A stretch of 37,592 nucleotides of DNA, taken from an uncultured bacterium (GTDB lineage: Bacteria; Nitrospirota; Thermodesulfovibrionia; Thermodesulfovibrionales; Dissulfurispiraceae). The DNA lies in the NCBI GenBank assembly GCA_937960465.1, contig CALGPO010000068.1, positions 1 through 37,592 of the forward strand, written 5' to 3'. Below the pieces are notes generated by a model that was given only the letters and a program-made list of their open reading frames with translations, searched no databases and was not told the origin of the DNA. This document shows positions 19,575 through 26,969 of this stretch, one piece after another (position 1 is the stretch's first letter; the number at the start of each line of letters is the position of its first letter). The position numbers and the translations under genes were made by a program.

Positions 19575-20862
19575 CTGCCTTTTTCATCTTTTCAAAAACT
19601 TTCCATGTCTTAAGGGTATCGATAGCCCTCTGTAATTGATTGTCGTCTTTTTCATCCACTTCTAATGGAGCCATCTCTTTTTCTTCTGGGGTCTCCTTTT
19701 GCTGGTCGTTTTTAAGATGTCCTTCGAGATCTTTTTCCCTTATAACCCTGTGCTGCTCTTTTCCATCCTTAACCTCGAGTTTTACGATTATATCAGGGGT
19801 AATTCCAACACCCTGAATGCTTATGCCTTTTGGTGTATAGTATTTTGCAGTTGTAAGACGCAGCCCAGAACCGTCGCTGAGTGGAATAAGGCTTTGCACA
19901 GAGCCTTTTCCAAAGGTCTGGACACCGATAATTACTGCCCTGTTCCAGTCTTTCAATGCGCCTGCAACGATTTCTGATGCACTTGCACTGCCCTGATTGA
20001 CAAGGACTACCATAGGCATATCCGTATATGGTTTTTCCCCTTCCGTGAAGTATTCTGTTTTTTCGCCGCTTTTGCTCTTTATATAAACCACGAGCTTTTT
20101 GGGTGGAAGGAACTGTTCGGTAACCTCCACAGCGCTGTTCAGGAGGCCTCCGGGATCGTTTCTCAGGTCAATGATCAGCGAGGTCATGCCTTCCTTTGAC
20201 AGCTTATCCAGTGCAGCGGAGAGGTCAGGACCTGTAGACTCTTGAAACTGGGTTATTTTTATGTACCCTATTCCGTCCTGAAGCATTTTTGACTTTACGC
20301 TCTTGATCTTTATGATATCCCTGACTATTGTAAAATCCTTTGTCTCTTTCCAGCCTTCCCTGAATATGGTCAATATAATGGATGTGCCTTTCGGCCCACG
20401 CATTTTAGAAACAGCATCCGTCAACCCCATATTCTTTGTGGACTCTCCGGAGATCTTGAGGATCTTATCGCCTGCCTTAATGCCTGCCTTAAATGCCGGC
20501 GTATCTTCGATTGGAGCTATAACCGTGAGTATGCCGTCCTTAATCCCTATGTGAATGCCGAGTCCACCGAATTCGCCCTTTGTTTCTACCTGCAGTTCCT
20601 TTAATGCCTCGGGCGTCATATAGCTTGAATGCGGGTCGAGGGAGTTGATCATCCCTTTAATGGCGCCAACCACGAGGTCTTTTGTTTTGACCTCATCAAC
20701 ATAGTTTTTCTTTACAAGGGTAAGAACCTCGGTAAAGGTGCGCAACTCTTCGTATCCGTTTTGTGCATTTACGGTTTCCACCGCCCATTTGCCTGCTACT
20801 ATTCCGATTAAGGCGATGGAGAATATTACTGTTACAAAAAGCCATCTTTTCTTTCGAAACAT
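19570..20862 (-). CDS. ctpA: S41 C-terminal processing peptidase
   Basis: Periplasmic serine protease of the CtpA/Prc family. It has 430 residues: an N-terminal membrane anchor or signal (about 6-25), a PDZ domain (around 95-180, with GGLGIHIG and GIKAGDKILKISGE), and the S41 core with the catalytic Ser in QGSASASEIVAG (about 290-300) and Lys319 in QTFGKGSVQ. The C-terminal tail is charged. It is encoded 22 bp after envC in the ftsE-ftsX-envC-ctpA run, a recurrent neighbourhood that links it to control of peptidoglycan hydrolases during division. Confidence 0.94.
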   Translation of the reverse strand: MFRKKRWLFVTVIFSIALIGIVAGKWAVETVNAQNGYEELRTFTEVLTLVKKNYVDEVKTKDLVVGAIKGMINSLDPHSSYMTPEALKELQVETKGEFGGLGIHIGIKDGILTVIAPIEDTPAFKAGIKAGDKILKISGESTKNMGLTDAVSKMRGPKGTSIILTIFREGWKETKDFTIVRDIIKIKSVKSKMLQDGIGYIKITQFQESTGPDLSAALDKLSKEGMTSLIIDLRNDPGGLLNSAVEVTEQFLPPKKLVVYIKSKSGEKTEYFTEGEKPYTDMPMVVLVNQGSASASEIVAGALKDWNRAVIIGVQTFGKGSVQSLIPLSDGSGLRLTTAKYYTPKGISIQGVGITPDIIVKLEVKDGKEQHRVIREKDLEGHLKNDQQKETPEEKEMAPLEVDEKDDNQLQRAIDTLKTWKVFEKMKKAA

Positions 20863-20884
20863 CCTTTATCCTCCGTAACAACTT

Positions 20885-22123
20885 TTATTTCTTCAGCCAT
20901 TGTTGAGGGTCAAGGGGCTTTCCTCTATATCTGAGTTCGAAATACAGACCGCTTGCTCCGATGGCGCTGGATTCCCCAACCTCTCCGATGGTTGTATGTT
21001 CTTTTATTATAGCTCCATTTTTCAAAAAAATCTTGGACAGGTTCCCATACAGCGTATGATAACCGCCTCCATGACTGATTATAATTAATTGACCGTATCC
21101 CTTGAAATCATCAGCAAATACAACTTTGCCTTCATGAACTGCTTTCACGGAAGACCCATTGGATGCTTTTATATGAATGCCGCTTCTGAAGACAGGCAGG
21201 TTAAACAAAGGGTCAACCTGTGTTCCGTACTGAATTGCCACAGTACCGTTTACAGGCCAGGGAAGCCTTCCCTTTAATCGTGCAAACCCACTGTCCTCAA
21301 CCGGCTCCTCTTCTTTTATTCCCGGTTTTGTCCCTTTCTTTTTCCTCAGCTCGCTTTCCCGCCTTTCGGATTCCTGTATTATTCTCAAGAGCCTGTTTGA
21401 TGCCTCCTGCAATTCCTTTATCATTTTTTCATAAGTCTTTTTTTCCTTTCTGACACTTACTAACAGGGTCTCTCTTTCCCTTTTCTTTTCTTTTAACGAC
21501 TCCTCCAATTTAGCAAGTTTTAGTTCTTCTGTCTTGAGCTCTGCAAATAACTTTTTAAGATTGTTCTGTTTTTCGCTTAAGACCCTGACTGCCTCTTTGT
21601 ATTTGTTTATAAGACTGTAGTCATATGTGGATATATCGCTTATGTACCGCAGCGTCCTCAATGTTTGCGATATATCCTCTCCGCCTATAAGTATGAGGAG
21701 GGCGTCGTTTCCCCTGCTTATCCTCTGTAATACCCGCAGTCTTTTTTTGAGGAGATTGCCTTGCAAATTAAGGCTTTCTTTATTGTGATTAATATCCATC
21801 TGCAAGGCCGAGATATTGCTTTGTATTTTTTTTATTTTTCCGCGCTGGACTGTAAGCTGTTCTTCTATTTCATCAAGCTCTGCATATGTTTTTCTGAGTT
21901 CTTCAAGGACTGACTTCTCGACCCTTTTTACAGATTCGAGTTTCTTTTTTTGTGTCCTGATATCCTTCTGGATTTGCCTGTACTCTTCATGAGGGTTTTG
22001 AGCATATGAGGCAGTGAATAGTGGATAGTGAATAGTGAATAGTGAAAGCACAACAAGTAGGCTATACAGTGCTATATTGAAGATTTTCTGTCTTTTGAGT
22101 GTTATTTTCCTTTTGCTGTTCAC
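20885..22123 (-). CDS. envC: EnvC-type murein hydrolase activator (coiled coil plus degenerate LytM)
   Basis: A 412-residue periplasmic protein with a signal peptide, a long coiled coil (about 45-260) and a C-terminal M23/LytM domain. The LytM zinc ligands are replaced: the HxGxD site reads RSGIHI and the final His position reads LYGNL. This is as in EnvC, which activates amidases rather than cutting itself. The gene follows ftsX, whose complex with FtsE controls EnvC. The start is probably GTG 22123, inside a 7-bp repeat with no clear ribosome site. The signal-peptide core (SLFTIHYPLFT, 27-37) is itself encoded by a 7-bp repeat. Confidence 0.88.
   Translation of the reverse strand: MNSKRKITLKRQKIFNIALYSLLVVLSLFTIHYPLFTASYAQNPHEEYRQIQKDIRTQKKKLESVKRVEKSVLEELRKTYAELDEIEEQLTVQRGKIKKIQSNISALQMDINHNKESLNLQGNLLKKRLRVLQRISRGNDALLILIGGEDISQTLRTLRYISDISTYDYSLINKYKEAVRVLSEKQNNLKKLFAELKTEELKLAKLEESLKEKKRERETLLVSVRKEKKTYEKMIKELQEASNRLLRIIQESERRESELRKKKGTKPGIKEEEPVEDSGFARLKGRLPWPVNGTVAIQYGTQVDPLFNLPVFRSGIHIKASNGSSVKAVHEGKVVFADDFKGYGQLIIISHGGGYHTLYGNLSKIFLKNGAIIKEHTTIGEVGESSAIGASGLYFELRYRGKPLDPQQWLKK
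22014..22045. repeat. 7-bp tandem tract (GTGAATA) encoding the EnvC signal-peptide core
   Basis: Four heptads, GTGAATA at 22014, 22028 and 22035 with GTGGATA at 22021, plus a partial unit. On the coding strand the TATTCAC-type unit gives alternating Phe, Leu, Ile, Tyr and Thr residues, so the repeat supplies hydrophobic residues of the export signal. Confidence 0.7.
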
Positions 22124-22138
22124 TGTTCACTATTCACT
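22118..22138. repeat. 7-bp tandem tract spanning the envC start codon
   Basis: Three heptads, GTTCACT, GTTCACT and ATTCACT. On the minus strand each unit contains a GTG, and because 7 is not a multiple of 3 the three GTGs fall in three different frames. Only the last (22123) opens the envC frame. Confidence 0.65.
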
Positions 22139-22140
22139 GA

Positions 22141-23016
22141 TTACAGTTTCAGCCTCCCGAGTGCAATGACAGAACCCACGATGCCCAGCGAGATCCCTGT
22201 TACCGGCAGCAGGATTAAAATTTCCAGTGGAAAGACTAAAGTCTTGAGCAAGGGAATGACTATGCTCAATCTGTATGTAATAGCAAAATAAAAGAGCAGT
22301 GCGCCAATTATACCGAGAATTCCTCCGAAGAATCCAATGGTGCCGCCCTCTATGAGAAAGGGCATTCGTATAAAGCCCTTTGTTGCTCCAAGGAGTTTGA
22401 TTATCTCTATCTCTTCTTTTCTTCTGTAAAATAAGATCTTTACCGTGCTGTAAGCAACAAAGACAACGCCTGTGGAGATTGTTATAAAGATGATGATGCT
22501 CATGTTCTGCAATGATTTTTTCAGGAGGTGAATTGCCTCTGCTACTTTTTCTCCGTAATATACATCATCAATGCCAGATACCTTTTTTATCTCCTCGGAA
22601 ATCCGTTTTGCAGAGGCGGATGTTACAAAATCTCTTTTCAGTCTTATTTCGATAGACGACGAGAGCGGATTTTCATTCAGCCCTTCAAGAATATATCGGG
22701 CATCCTTCAAGGTCTGTTTTAATTCTTTTATGGCATCATCCTTTGATATATATTTCAAGCCCGCAATGTCGTCTCTCTTTTTGAGGGTATCCACGATGCC
22801 CTGTACTTCTTCCTGCGAAATGTTGTCATTAAGATATGCCACCAGAGAAAAACGATCGGGAAGATGGCTCGCGACAAGCTCTACATTGTAAAGGAAAAAG
22901 GCAGTGAGGGTTATTATCAGCAGGCTGGATGCCACGGTGAACATGGAAAGAATGTTAATCCATTTCTCTCTGCAGAGGCTCTGAAAAGCTGATTTGAAAG
23001 AATAAGCCAGTGTCAT
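22141..23016 (-). CDS. ftsX: Cell division protein FtsX
   Basis: Permease-like partner of FtsE; the complex transmits ATP-driven changes to periplasmic amidase activators. It has 291 residues. There is one membrane segment near 25-45, a periplasmic loop of about 120 residues (QEEVQGIVDTLKKRDDIAGLKYISKDDAIKEL is in the loop), then three more segments toward the C terminus, the standard FtsX topology. The start ATG overlaps the ftsE stop as TAATG, so the two are translationally coupled. envC starts 18 bp after its stop. Confidence 0.94.
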   Translation of the reverse strand: MTLAYSFKSAFQSLCREKWINILSMFTVASSLLIITLTAFFLYNVELVASHLPDRFSLVAYLNDNISQEEVQGIVDTLKKRDDIAGLKYISKDDAIKELKQTLKDARYILEGLNENPLSSSIEIRLKRDFVTSASAKRISEEIKKVSGIDDVYYGEKVAEAIHLLKKSLQNMSIIIFITISTGVVFVAYSTVKILFYRRKEEIEIIKLLGATKGFIRMPFLIEGGTIGFFGGILGIIGALLFYFAITYRLSIVIPLLKTLVFPLEILILLPVTGISLGIVGSVIALGRLKL

Positions 23017-23678
23017 TAGCCTATCTCCTCACCAATGAGATTTCCGCCGTCTAATTTCAGCACACGCCTTCTAGTATTTCTGAATAACTCCCTGTTGTGG
23101 GTTGCAATGAGGATTGTCGTCCCCTGGAGATTTATCTCTTCAAATAGTTTTATTATGTCAATTGATGTGTTGGGATCGAGGTTCCCTGTCGGTTCATCGG
23201 CAAGCAAAACGAGGGGCCCTGTTACAATTGCCCTTGCAATAACAACCCTCTGCTGCTCCCCTCCTGAAAGGCTGCGCGGATAGCTGTCCGAGAGGTGGCG
23301 AAGGTGAACCTTTTTTAATGCCTCGGAAACGAGGTTTTTAATTTCTTTTTCGCTAACACCCTTGATCCTCAAAGCCATGGCTATATTGTCGAATACAGTA
23401 AGGTTATTTATGAGCTTGAAATCCTGAAATACAACGCCGATATTTCTTCGCAGGTGGGGTATTTGAGGCGGTTTTAATGATTGAAGGTGAAAGTCTCCGA
23501 TAACTATGTCTCCTTCATCAGGCCATTCAGCAAGATACATAAGCTTTAAGAGAGTGGATTTGCCAGCGCCACTGGGTCCTGTTAAAAAAGCCATTTCGCC
23601 TTTCTGTATAGAGAAGGTTATATTTTTAAGGACGCCTTGATGTTCATAATATTTCGAGACATTTTGGAAAGCAATCAT
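23016..23678 (-). CDS. ftsE: Cell division ATP-binding protein FtsE
   Basis: ABC ATPase of the FtsEX complex at the septum. It has 220 residues with Walker A GPSGAGKSTLLKLM, Q-loop VVFQDFKL, signature LSGGEQQRVVIARAI and Walker B LLADEPTGNLDP. The order ftsE-ftsX-envC-ctpA on the minus strand forms one division and cell-wall hydrolysis operon. It begins 23 bp after the transketolase gene end. Confidence 0.96.
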   Translation of the reverse strand: MIAFQNVSKYYEHQGVLKNITFSIQKGEMAFLTGPSGAGKSTLLKLMYLAEWPDEGDIVIGDFHLQSLKPPQIPHLRRNIGVVFQDFKLINNLTVFDNIAMALRIKGVSEKEIKNLVSEALKKVHLRHLSDSYPRSLSGGEQQRVVIARAIVTGPLVLLADEPTGNLDPNTSIDIIKLFEEINLQGTTILIATHNRELFRNTRRRVLKLDGGNLIGEEIG

Positions 23679-23700
23679 AGCGTTGATAATGGATGGATTC

Positions 23701-24702
23701 TCATTTCCTCATAAACTCGGTCACTGTTTTTACTATATCCTCTGCTGTAAGCCCGTAGAGCTTCAGTAGCTCATCAGGCTTGCCAGAGCCGCCAAAGGTA
23801 TCCCTTGTGCCGATTCTCTTTATTGAAATCGGATGGTTTTCTGACAAGAATTCAGAGACAGCACTGCCAAGCCCTCCTATTATGGAATGCTCTTCTGCGG
23901 TGACTATCAGCTTTGAGATCTTTGCAGCTTCAAGCAATATCTCTGTATCGAGGGGCTTTACTGTTGACATATTGATTACGCCTGCATCTATCCCTTCTTT
24001 TGATAATAGTTCTCTTGCCTGCAACGCCGCAGAGACCATTATTCCATTGGCAATTATATTTACATCACGGCCGATATTGAATTTATACGCCTTCCCTATC
24101 CTGAACTTATAATCAGCAGGCATTACAGCAGGAACCTTTGCCCTTCCGAGCCGCACATAAACAGGGCCTTCGTAGTCTGCTACAGTATCTATGACCTGTT
24201 TTGTCTCAAATCCGTCAGAAGGCACTATTACAACCATCTGGGGCAGGACGCGCATTAATGCCACATCTTCCAATGCCTGATGGGATGCCCCATCCTCTCC
24301 AACAGTTATGCCGCTGTGTGTTGCAACCAGCTTTACATTGAGGCTGGAGTAACAAATGGTCTGTCGTATCTGTTCCCATGCCCTTCCTGTTTCGAATATG
24401 GCGAATGTTGATGCAAAAGGTATCTTTCCTGTTAATGATAGTCCTCCTGCTGTTCCAATCATGTCTTGCTCGGATATTCCCATATTAAAAAATCTATCAG
24501 GAAATGCCTTTGCAAACTTTGCTGTCTTTGTTGAGCCTGAAAGGTCTGCATCGAGCACTACTACCTTTTCATTCCTCTTTCCTAATTCTGCAAGGGCTGC
24601 GCCGTAGGCATCCCTTGTGGCAACAGCCTGTCCGGCAAAACTCTGAGATTCGACTGTTGACTGCTGAGTGTTGACTGCTGACTTTTCTTCCCTACTTCCC
24701 AT
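23701..24702 (-). CDS. Transketolase, C-terminal half
   Basis: The split transketolase subunit carrying the pyrimidine-binding and C-terminal domains. Residues from about 28 (TRDAYGAALAELGKRNEKVVVLDADL) are typical, with GISEQDMIGTAGGLSL and THSGITVGEDGASHQALEDVALMR. Together with the N-terminal half encoded upstream it forms the enzyme of the non-oxidative pentose phosphate pathway. The first 20 or so residues (SAVNTQQSTVESQS) are an unusual hydrophilic extension encoded by a 7-bp repeat. The start ATG lies 11 bp inside the end of the upstream half. Confidence 0.93.
   Translation of the reverse strand: MGSREEKSAVNTQQSTVESQSFAGQAVATRDAYGAALAELGKRNEKVVVLDADLSGSTKTAKFAKAFPDRFFNMGISEQDMIGTAGGLSLTGKIPFASTFAIFETGRAWEQIRQTICYSSLNVKLVATHSGITVGEDGASHQALEDVALMRVLPQMVVIVPSDGFETKQVIDTVADYEGPVYVRLGRAKVPAVMPADYKFRIGKAYKFNIGRDVNIIANGIMVSAALQARELLSKEGIDAGVINMSTVKPLDTEILLEAAKISKLIVTAEEHSIIGGLGSAVSEFLSENHPISIKRIGTRDTFGGSGKPDELLKLYGLTAEDIVKTVTEFMRK
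24648..24682. repeat. 7-bp tandem tract at the N terminus of the transketolase C-terminal half
   Basis: Five heptads from ATTCGAC through TGTTGAC, TGCTGAG, TGTTGAC and TGCTGAC. They encode residues of about 7-18 that precede the conserved start of the domain. Confidence 0.7.
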
Positions 24703-25534
24703 TTCCGCCTAACTCCTTTAGTGCGATTTCGAGTTCTTCCTTTGTAGGTGCGAGTCCGTGATATTCCACCTTGCCTTCGAATATGGATACGCCCTTGCCT
24801 TTTACTGTCTTTGCAAGGATTGCGGATGGCTTGCCTTTTATCTTTTCTGCCTCGTCGAGGGCAGTTACAATTTCTTCCATGTTGTGGCCGTCTATCTCAA
24901 ATATATGCCAGTTGAATGCCTTCCATTTTTCAGCCACAGGGTCTATTTTCATTACATCTTCACACCTACCGTCTATCTGAAGGCTATTTAAATCTACAAT
25001 GGCGCATAAGTTGTCGAGGACATAATGCCCTGCTGTCATGGCAGCCTCCCATACCTGACCTTCCTGAATCTCGCCGTCGCCCAGAAGGCAATAAACCCTT
25101 GCAGGGCTTTTATCAAGCCTTAATCCTAATGCCATACCGTTTGCTATGGACAATCCCTGACCCAGAGAGCCTGTGGAAACCTCTACTCCATGAAGCATTT
25201 TTGATGAGGGATGTCCTTGCAGAGGGCTTCCTGTTTTTCTGAGGGTGTTTAGGAGGGATTTATCAAAATAACCTGTTAATGCTAAGACTGTGTAAAGAAG
25301 CGGAGCTGCATGTCCCTTTGATAAAATAAATCTATCTCTTTCTGGCCATTTTGGGTTATCAGGTCTGTGGCGCATTTTATAGAAATAAAGTGCAGTAACA
25401 ATATCTGCAGCGGATAAGGAGCCGCCTGTGTGACCTGAGCCTGCCTGTGCAAGCATTTTCAATATCTCTATCCTGACTGTTCGCGCCTGCTTTTTAAGAA
25501 ATTCAATGTCGCGGGATTGTGTTACAGTGGCCAT
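24692..25534 (-). CDS. Transketolase, N-terminal half
   Basis: Thiamine-diphosphate-binding subunit of the split transketolase. It has SGHTGGSLSAADIVTALYF, SKGHAAPLLY, the ThDP motif GDGEIQEGQVWEA ending in NLCAIVDLNSLQIDG, and KTVKGKG. I chose ATG 25534 (MATVTQSRD) with AAAGGAAA upstream rather than the TTG two codons earlier. The end overlaps the C-terminal half by 11 bp. A MITE copy ends 33 bp upstream of the start codon and may supply or disrupt its promoter. Confidence 0.93.
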   Translation of the reverse strand: MATVTQSRDIEFLKKQARTVRIEILKMLAQAGSGHTGGSLSAADIVTALYFYKMRHRPDNPKWPERDRFILSKGHAAPLLYTVLALTGYFDKSLLNTLRKTGSPLQGHPSSKMLHGVEVSTGSLGQGLSIANGMALGLRLDKSPARVYCLLGDGEIQEGQVWEAAMTAGHYVLDNLCAIVDLNSLQIDGRCEDVMKIDPVAEKWKAFNWHIFEIDGHNMEEIVTALDEAEKIKGKPSAILAKTVKGKGVSIFEGKVEYHGLAPTKEELEIALKELGGNGK

Positions 25535-25567
25535 TAACAATTTCCTTTCTCAGTCAAAAAATTAAAA

Positions 25568-25649
25568 CCTAAATTGAGCGATTCTATATTCAGGCCTGTC
25601 TGCGTGCAACGCACAGGCAGGCCTGCCTTACAAAATCGCTCAACTTAGA
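25568..25649. mobile_element. MITE-like element, copy 2, with 5-bp target duplication
   Basis: Also 82 bp and the same as copy 1 at 5211-5292 except for a few substitutions (for example CAGGCC for CAGACC, and CAGGCAGG for CAGGTAGG). It is flanked by TAAAA on both sides (25563-25567 and 25650-25654), different from copy 1, so it is an independent insertion. It lies just upstream of the transketolase N-terminal half, in the same orientation relative to its neighbour gene as copy 1 is to dnaA. The promoter-like TTGCAC-N17-TAGAAT facing the gene is kept (25609-25604 and 25586-25581). Confidence 0.87.
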
Positions 25650-25736
25650 TAAAATATTATATATCATATGGATAAAAAATTGTAATGATGAAATCGCTAA
25701 GGAGACCAGATAGGTATAGACATGCGGATTATGGTT

Positions 25737-25764
25737 TTGTCTTTTTATTTGTTAATGGTATAAT
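25737..25764 (+). promoter_or_regulatory. Promoter candidate for the gene at 25771
   Basis: TTGTCT (25737-25742), a 16-bp spacer and a perfect TATAAT (25759-25764). Transcription would be expected to start about 7 bp later, at or next to the ATG at 25771. Confidence 0.5.
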
Positions 25765-25770
25765 GACCAG

Positions 25771-26253
25771 ATGGAACTTCACAGAGAGATAAGGGCGTTT
25801 TATATAAAACTGCCTTATTCGTATAAGGACATTACTCCTGATATCGTGGATAATCTATGGAAGCTTTCGAAAGATTTTGCTATAACTTCTATAGATATAA
25901 GCAAAAATAACGAGGTGTTTATACATTCCGATATTGAATTCAGTTTGGCAAGCTGGAATGAGGCTATAGGGTACCTGAGGTCCGTGACCACGCTCTTAAA
26001 TGCAAAAAGCGGGTATTTGCTTGTGAGAAAAATAATAGGATTAAAGAATTCTGTGAGGACAGAACTGGAGGGATACAAGGTTACAAAAAGGGGTGTTTAT
26101 AATGCAGAGATGCCGGAGTCCCCTGACTTTATAGAGGATGTAATAAGGCTTTCAGGCAGGAACAAAAAACTCCAGCAGATGGATGCAATGGAAAAGCTGT
26201 TCAGGTTTATTGAGGAGCAGGAGAAGGACAAAGATAATGAGGGTGCTGGTTAG
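25771..26253 (+). CDS. Hypothetical protein
   Basis: A 160-residue soluble protein beginning MELHREIRAFYIKLPYSYKDITPD and ending in a charged helix (FIEEQEKDKDNEGAG). I do not recognise the family. It has mixed alpha/beta character, no membrane segment and no cysteines. It stands alone between the MITE and tRNA-Asn. No ribosome site precedes the ATG and the predicted -10 box lies 7 bp upstream, so the message may be leaderless. Codon use looks like that of the neighbours and the reading frame is clean, so I take it as a real gene. Confidence 0.65.
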   Translation: MELHREIRAFYIKLPYSYKDITPDIVDNLWKLSKDFAITSIDISKNNEVFIHSDIEFSLASWNEAIGYLRSVTTLLNAKSGYLLVRKIIGLKNSVRTELEGYKVTKRGVYNAEMPESPDFIEDVIRLSGRNKKLQQMDAMEKLFRFIEEQEKDKDNEGAG

Positions 26254-26254
26254 T

Positions 26255-26284
26255 TTGACAATGGTTCAAATTTTTTGATATAAA
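26255..26284 (+). promoter_or_regulatory. Promoter of tRNA-Asn
   Basis: Consensus TTGACA (26255-26260), an 18-bp spacer and TATAAA (26279-26284), about 17 bp before the mature tRNA 5' end. Confidence 0.65.
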
Positions 26285-26301
26285 TAAGTTTCGTTAAAAT
26301 T

Positions 26302-26374
26302 TCCTGGGTAGCTCAGCCGGCAGAGCGGGTGGCTGTTAACCACTTGGTCGGGGGTTCGAGTCCCTCCCCAGGAG
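26302..26374 (+). tRNA. tRNA-Asn (GTT)
   Basis: A 73-nt cloverleaf: acceptor stem TCCTGGG/CCCAGGA, D arm GCTC/GAGC, anticodon loop CTGTTAA with anticodon GTT, T arm with TTCGAGT, and discriminator G. The 3' CCA is not encoded. A promoter lies upstream and a hairpin terminator downstream. Confidence 0.95.
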
Positions 26375-26385
26375 CTTAAAGGCAT

Positions 26386-26423
26386 AAAGAGGGCGGGATA
26401 AAATCCCGCCCTCTTTATATTTT
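26386..26423. terminator. Bidirectional intrinsic terminator between tRNA-Asn and hsp20
   Basis: A perfect 14-bp stem, AAAGAGGGCGGGAT (26386-26399), with its complement at 26403-26416 and an AAA loop. It is followed by ATATTTTT on the plus strand. The stem ends in A/T on both sides, so it can serve both the tRNA and the convergent hsp20. Confidence 0.85.
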
Positions 26424-26878
26424 TACGATACTTCTATTTTAATCTCTTTCGGCTTTGCCTCTTCCCTCTTTGGAAGTACTATCTCGAGCACCCCGTTTTT
26501 AAAGGATGCCTTTGCCTTTTCGCTATCAACCTCAACAGGTAGAGCGATGGTTCTTGTGAAGCTTCCGTAGCTCCTTTCGCAGGCATAGTAATCTTCTTCT
26601 TTTATTTCCTCTTCTTTTTTTACCTCGCCTTTCATGGTAAGTGAATCTTTTGTTATGGTGAGGTCTATGTCCTCCTTTGAGACACCCGGAAGCTCTGCTT
26701 TTACTACGATCTCATTTTTCCTGTCGTACATCTCGATGTTTGGGACAACCACTCCAACCTCGGGTCTTATCCAGCCTCTCCTCCTTCTGACAGGTGCAAA
26801 AAAATCTTCAAATAGTCTGTCCATGTCCTTTCTCATCTCTTCGAGTTCTTTTAATGGGCTCCATTTTACGATTGACAT
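26423..26878 (-). CDS. Small heat shock protein, Hsp20/alpha-crystallin family
   Basis: ATP-independent holdase chaperone. It has 151 residues from ATG 26878 (MSIVKWSPLKELEEMRKDMDRLFEDFF). The alpha-crystallin domain includes VVKAELPGVSKEDIDLTITKDSLTMKGE, and ends with the A-x-x-x-x-G-V-L-x-I-x-x-P signature (AKASFKNGVLEIVLPK). I chose this ATG over an in-frame TTG two codons earlier because AGGAGG lies 6 nt upstream of the ATG-plus-two position and abuts the TTG. It follows clpB on the same strand, in a heat-shock cluster. Confidence 0.92.
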   Translation of the reverse strand: MSIVKWSPLKELEEMRKDMDRLFEDFFAPVRRRRGWIRPEVGVVVPNIEMYDRKNEIVVKAELPGVSKEDIDLTITKDSLTMKGEVKKEEEIKEEDYYACERSYGSFTRTIALPVEVDSEKAKASFKNGVLEIVLPKREEAKPKEIKIEVS

Positions 26879-26900
26879 AGCCAACCTCCTTACTTCAGGT

Positions 26901-26969
26901 TAAGGTCAAGGCCTATGTTAAGCGGGCCTCAACCTTAGCCTTTTTATTTTTAAGGGTCAAAGACCCTTA
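26901..26969. promoter_or_regulatory. Inverted repeats in the clpB-hsp20 gap
   Basis: Two structures lie in this gap. One is an imperfect inverted repeat built on TAAGGT..AAGGCC (26901-26913) and GGCCTCAACCTTA (26925-26937), placed just upstream of hsp20. The other is a perfect 8-bp stem TAAGGGTC/GACCCTTA (26951-26958, 26962-26969) that includes the clpB stop codon. Neither is followed by a T run on the minus strand, so a regulatory or RNA-processing role is more likely than termination. This is inference. Confidence 0.35.

Noticed and set aside
25684-25791. Small plus-strand frame (MMKSLRRPDRYRHADYGF...) upstream of 25771
   Set aside because: It overlaps the promoter and start of the better-supported gene at 25771 and has no recognisable features.
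26951-26969. Intrinsic terminator after clpB
   Set aside because: The 8-bp stem is followed by an A run, not a T run, on the transcribed strand.
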